From contig NZ_JARYZI010000009.1 in NCBI RefSeq assembly GCF_029914245.1, positions 62,001-126,000 on the forward strand: a stretch of DNA of 64,000 bases. The letters run 5' to 3'. The DNA comes from Fusibacter bizertensis (GTDB lineage Bacteria > Bacillota > Clostridia > Peptostreptococcales > Acidaminobacteraceae). A model generated the notes under the pieces. It ran no database searches, was not told the DNA's origin, and saw only the letters and a list, made by a program, of their open reading frames with translations. Below, piece by piece: positions 63,883 to 64,000 of this stretch. Position 1 is the stretch's first letter, and each line of letters opens with the position of its first letter. The position numbers and the translations under genes were made by a program.

Positions 63883-64000
63883 TTATTTTTTCCTATTCAT
63901 AGAAATTGATACACTAGTTTTTCCATCTAAACAATCTACATTTACACTACCACCGTGTTTATTGACGATAATATCATGAACTACGCTTAAACCCAGCCCC
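63883..64000 (-). CDS. Histidine kinase C-terminal end, cut by window edge
   Basis: The last 39 codons of a gene reading in from beyond the window. It opens with G-L-G-L-S-V-V-H-D-I, the G2 box of histidine kinase ATPase domains, then K-H-G-G-S-V-N-V and a final beta strand. The sensor part is outside. Convergent with mgtC, three bases from its stop. Confidence 0.85.
   Translation of the reverse strand, partial: GLGLSVVHDIIVNKHGGSVNVDCLDGKTSVSISMNRKK

Overview
The window is AT-rich DNA from a low-GC, Gram-positive, anaerobic, probably spore-forming clostridium. Evidence for this: near-universal AGGAGG-type ribosome binding sites, consensus sigma-A promoters, an S-layer (SLH) protein, a YtvI-like sporulation membrane protein, LtaS, DegS/DegU, HtrA, bactofilin, and histidine and threonine catabolism of the amino-acid-fermenting type. 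The exact genus cannot be told from the sequence; an amino-acid-fermenting relative of Fusibacter or Acidaminobacter would fit, but that is inference. Most genes lie on the minus strand.

Region by region. 1-6.2 kb: start of a peptide deformylase gene, a small cysteine-rich protein, a large secreted SLH protein, and an AgrC/AgrA-like (GHKL kinase/LytTR) pair. The SLH gene and the kinase gene share the same promoter design: two boxes 21 bp apart next to the -35. 6.3-8.6 kb: a BrkB/YihY membrane protein and a MarR/EFR1-ferredoxin pair with a double operator. 8.7-17.9 kb: a sugar uptake locus. A membrane-anchored sugar-binding sensor, a YesM/LytS-type kinase and a YesN-type regulator (split by a frameshift) stand upstream of an extra binding protein and a ChvE/MmsA/MmsB sugar ABC transporter. 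18-21 kb: nitroreductase, MscS channel, an unknown membrane-anchored protein, then about 600 bp of degenerate DNA with a RumA-like gene remnant. 21.6-24.8 kb: a compact accessory island of DUF2268 metalloprotease, MerR-TipAS regulator, AAA+ ATPase and free-standing TipAS protein, with two MerR-type promoters (19-bp spacers) that share a core.

25-31 kb: RlmD rRNA methyltransferase, then an envelope-stress unit (OmpR regulator, kinase, Hsp20, HtrA protease). 31-35 kb: M18 aminopeptidase, DegU/DegS, CheW and a 58-residue YnzC (DUF896) protein. 35-44.6 kb: one long minus-strand unit, MarR, then a 1792-residue pseudokinase-AAA-TPR-GGDEF protein, a YgiQ radical SAM protein, histidine ammonia-lyase, YnzC and CheW. 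44.7-46.3 kb: M23 peptidase and bactofilin. 46.4-48.2 kb: LtaS. 48.4-48.6 kb: a gene-free stretch with its own consensus promoter, a long-range stem and a terminator, read here as a structured non-coding RNA gene. 48.7-54.4 kb: RluD-type pseudouridine synthase, unknown protein, threonine aldolase, YtvI, and a long glutamine synthetase. 54.5-58 kb: DUF1015, D-3-phosphoglycerate dehydrogenase-like and class V aminotransferase genes, a likely serine-synthesis unit. 58-62.9 kb: DegV, then FtcD, HutI and FchA of the tetrahydrofolate-linked histidine degradation route, and an SDR-type threonine dehydrogenase. 63-64 kb: DUF1294, MgtC, and the 3' end of a histidine kinase gene.

Working together: HutH, HutI, FtcD and FchA would turn histidine into glutamate plus a one-carbon folate. 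HutU is not in the window. Threonine aldolase and threonine dehydrogenase give two routes from threonine towards glycine. No tRNA, rRNA, CRISPR array or intact insertion sequence was seen.
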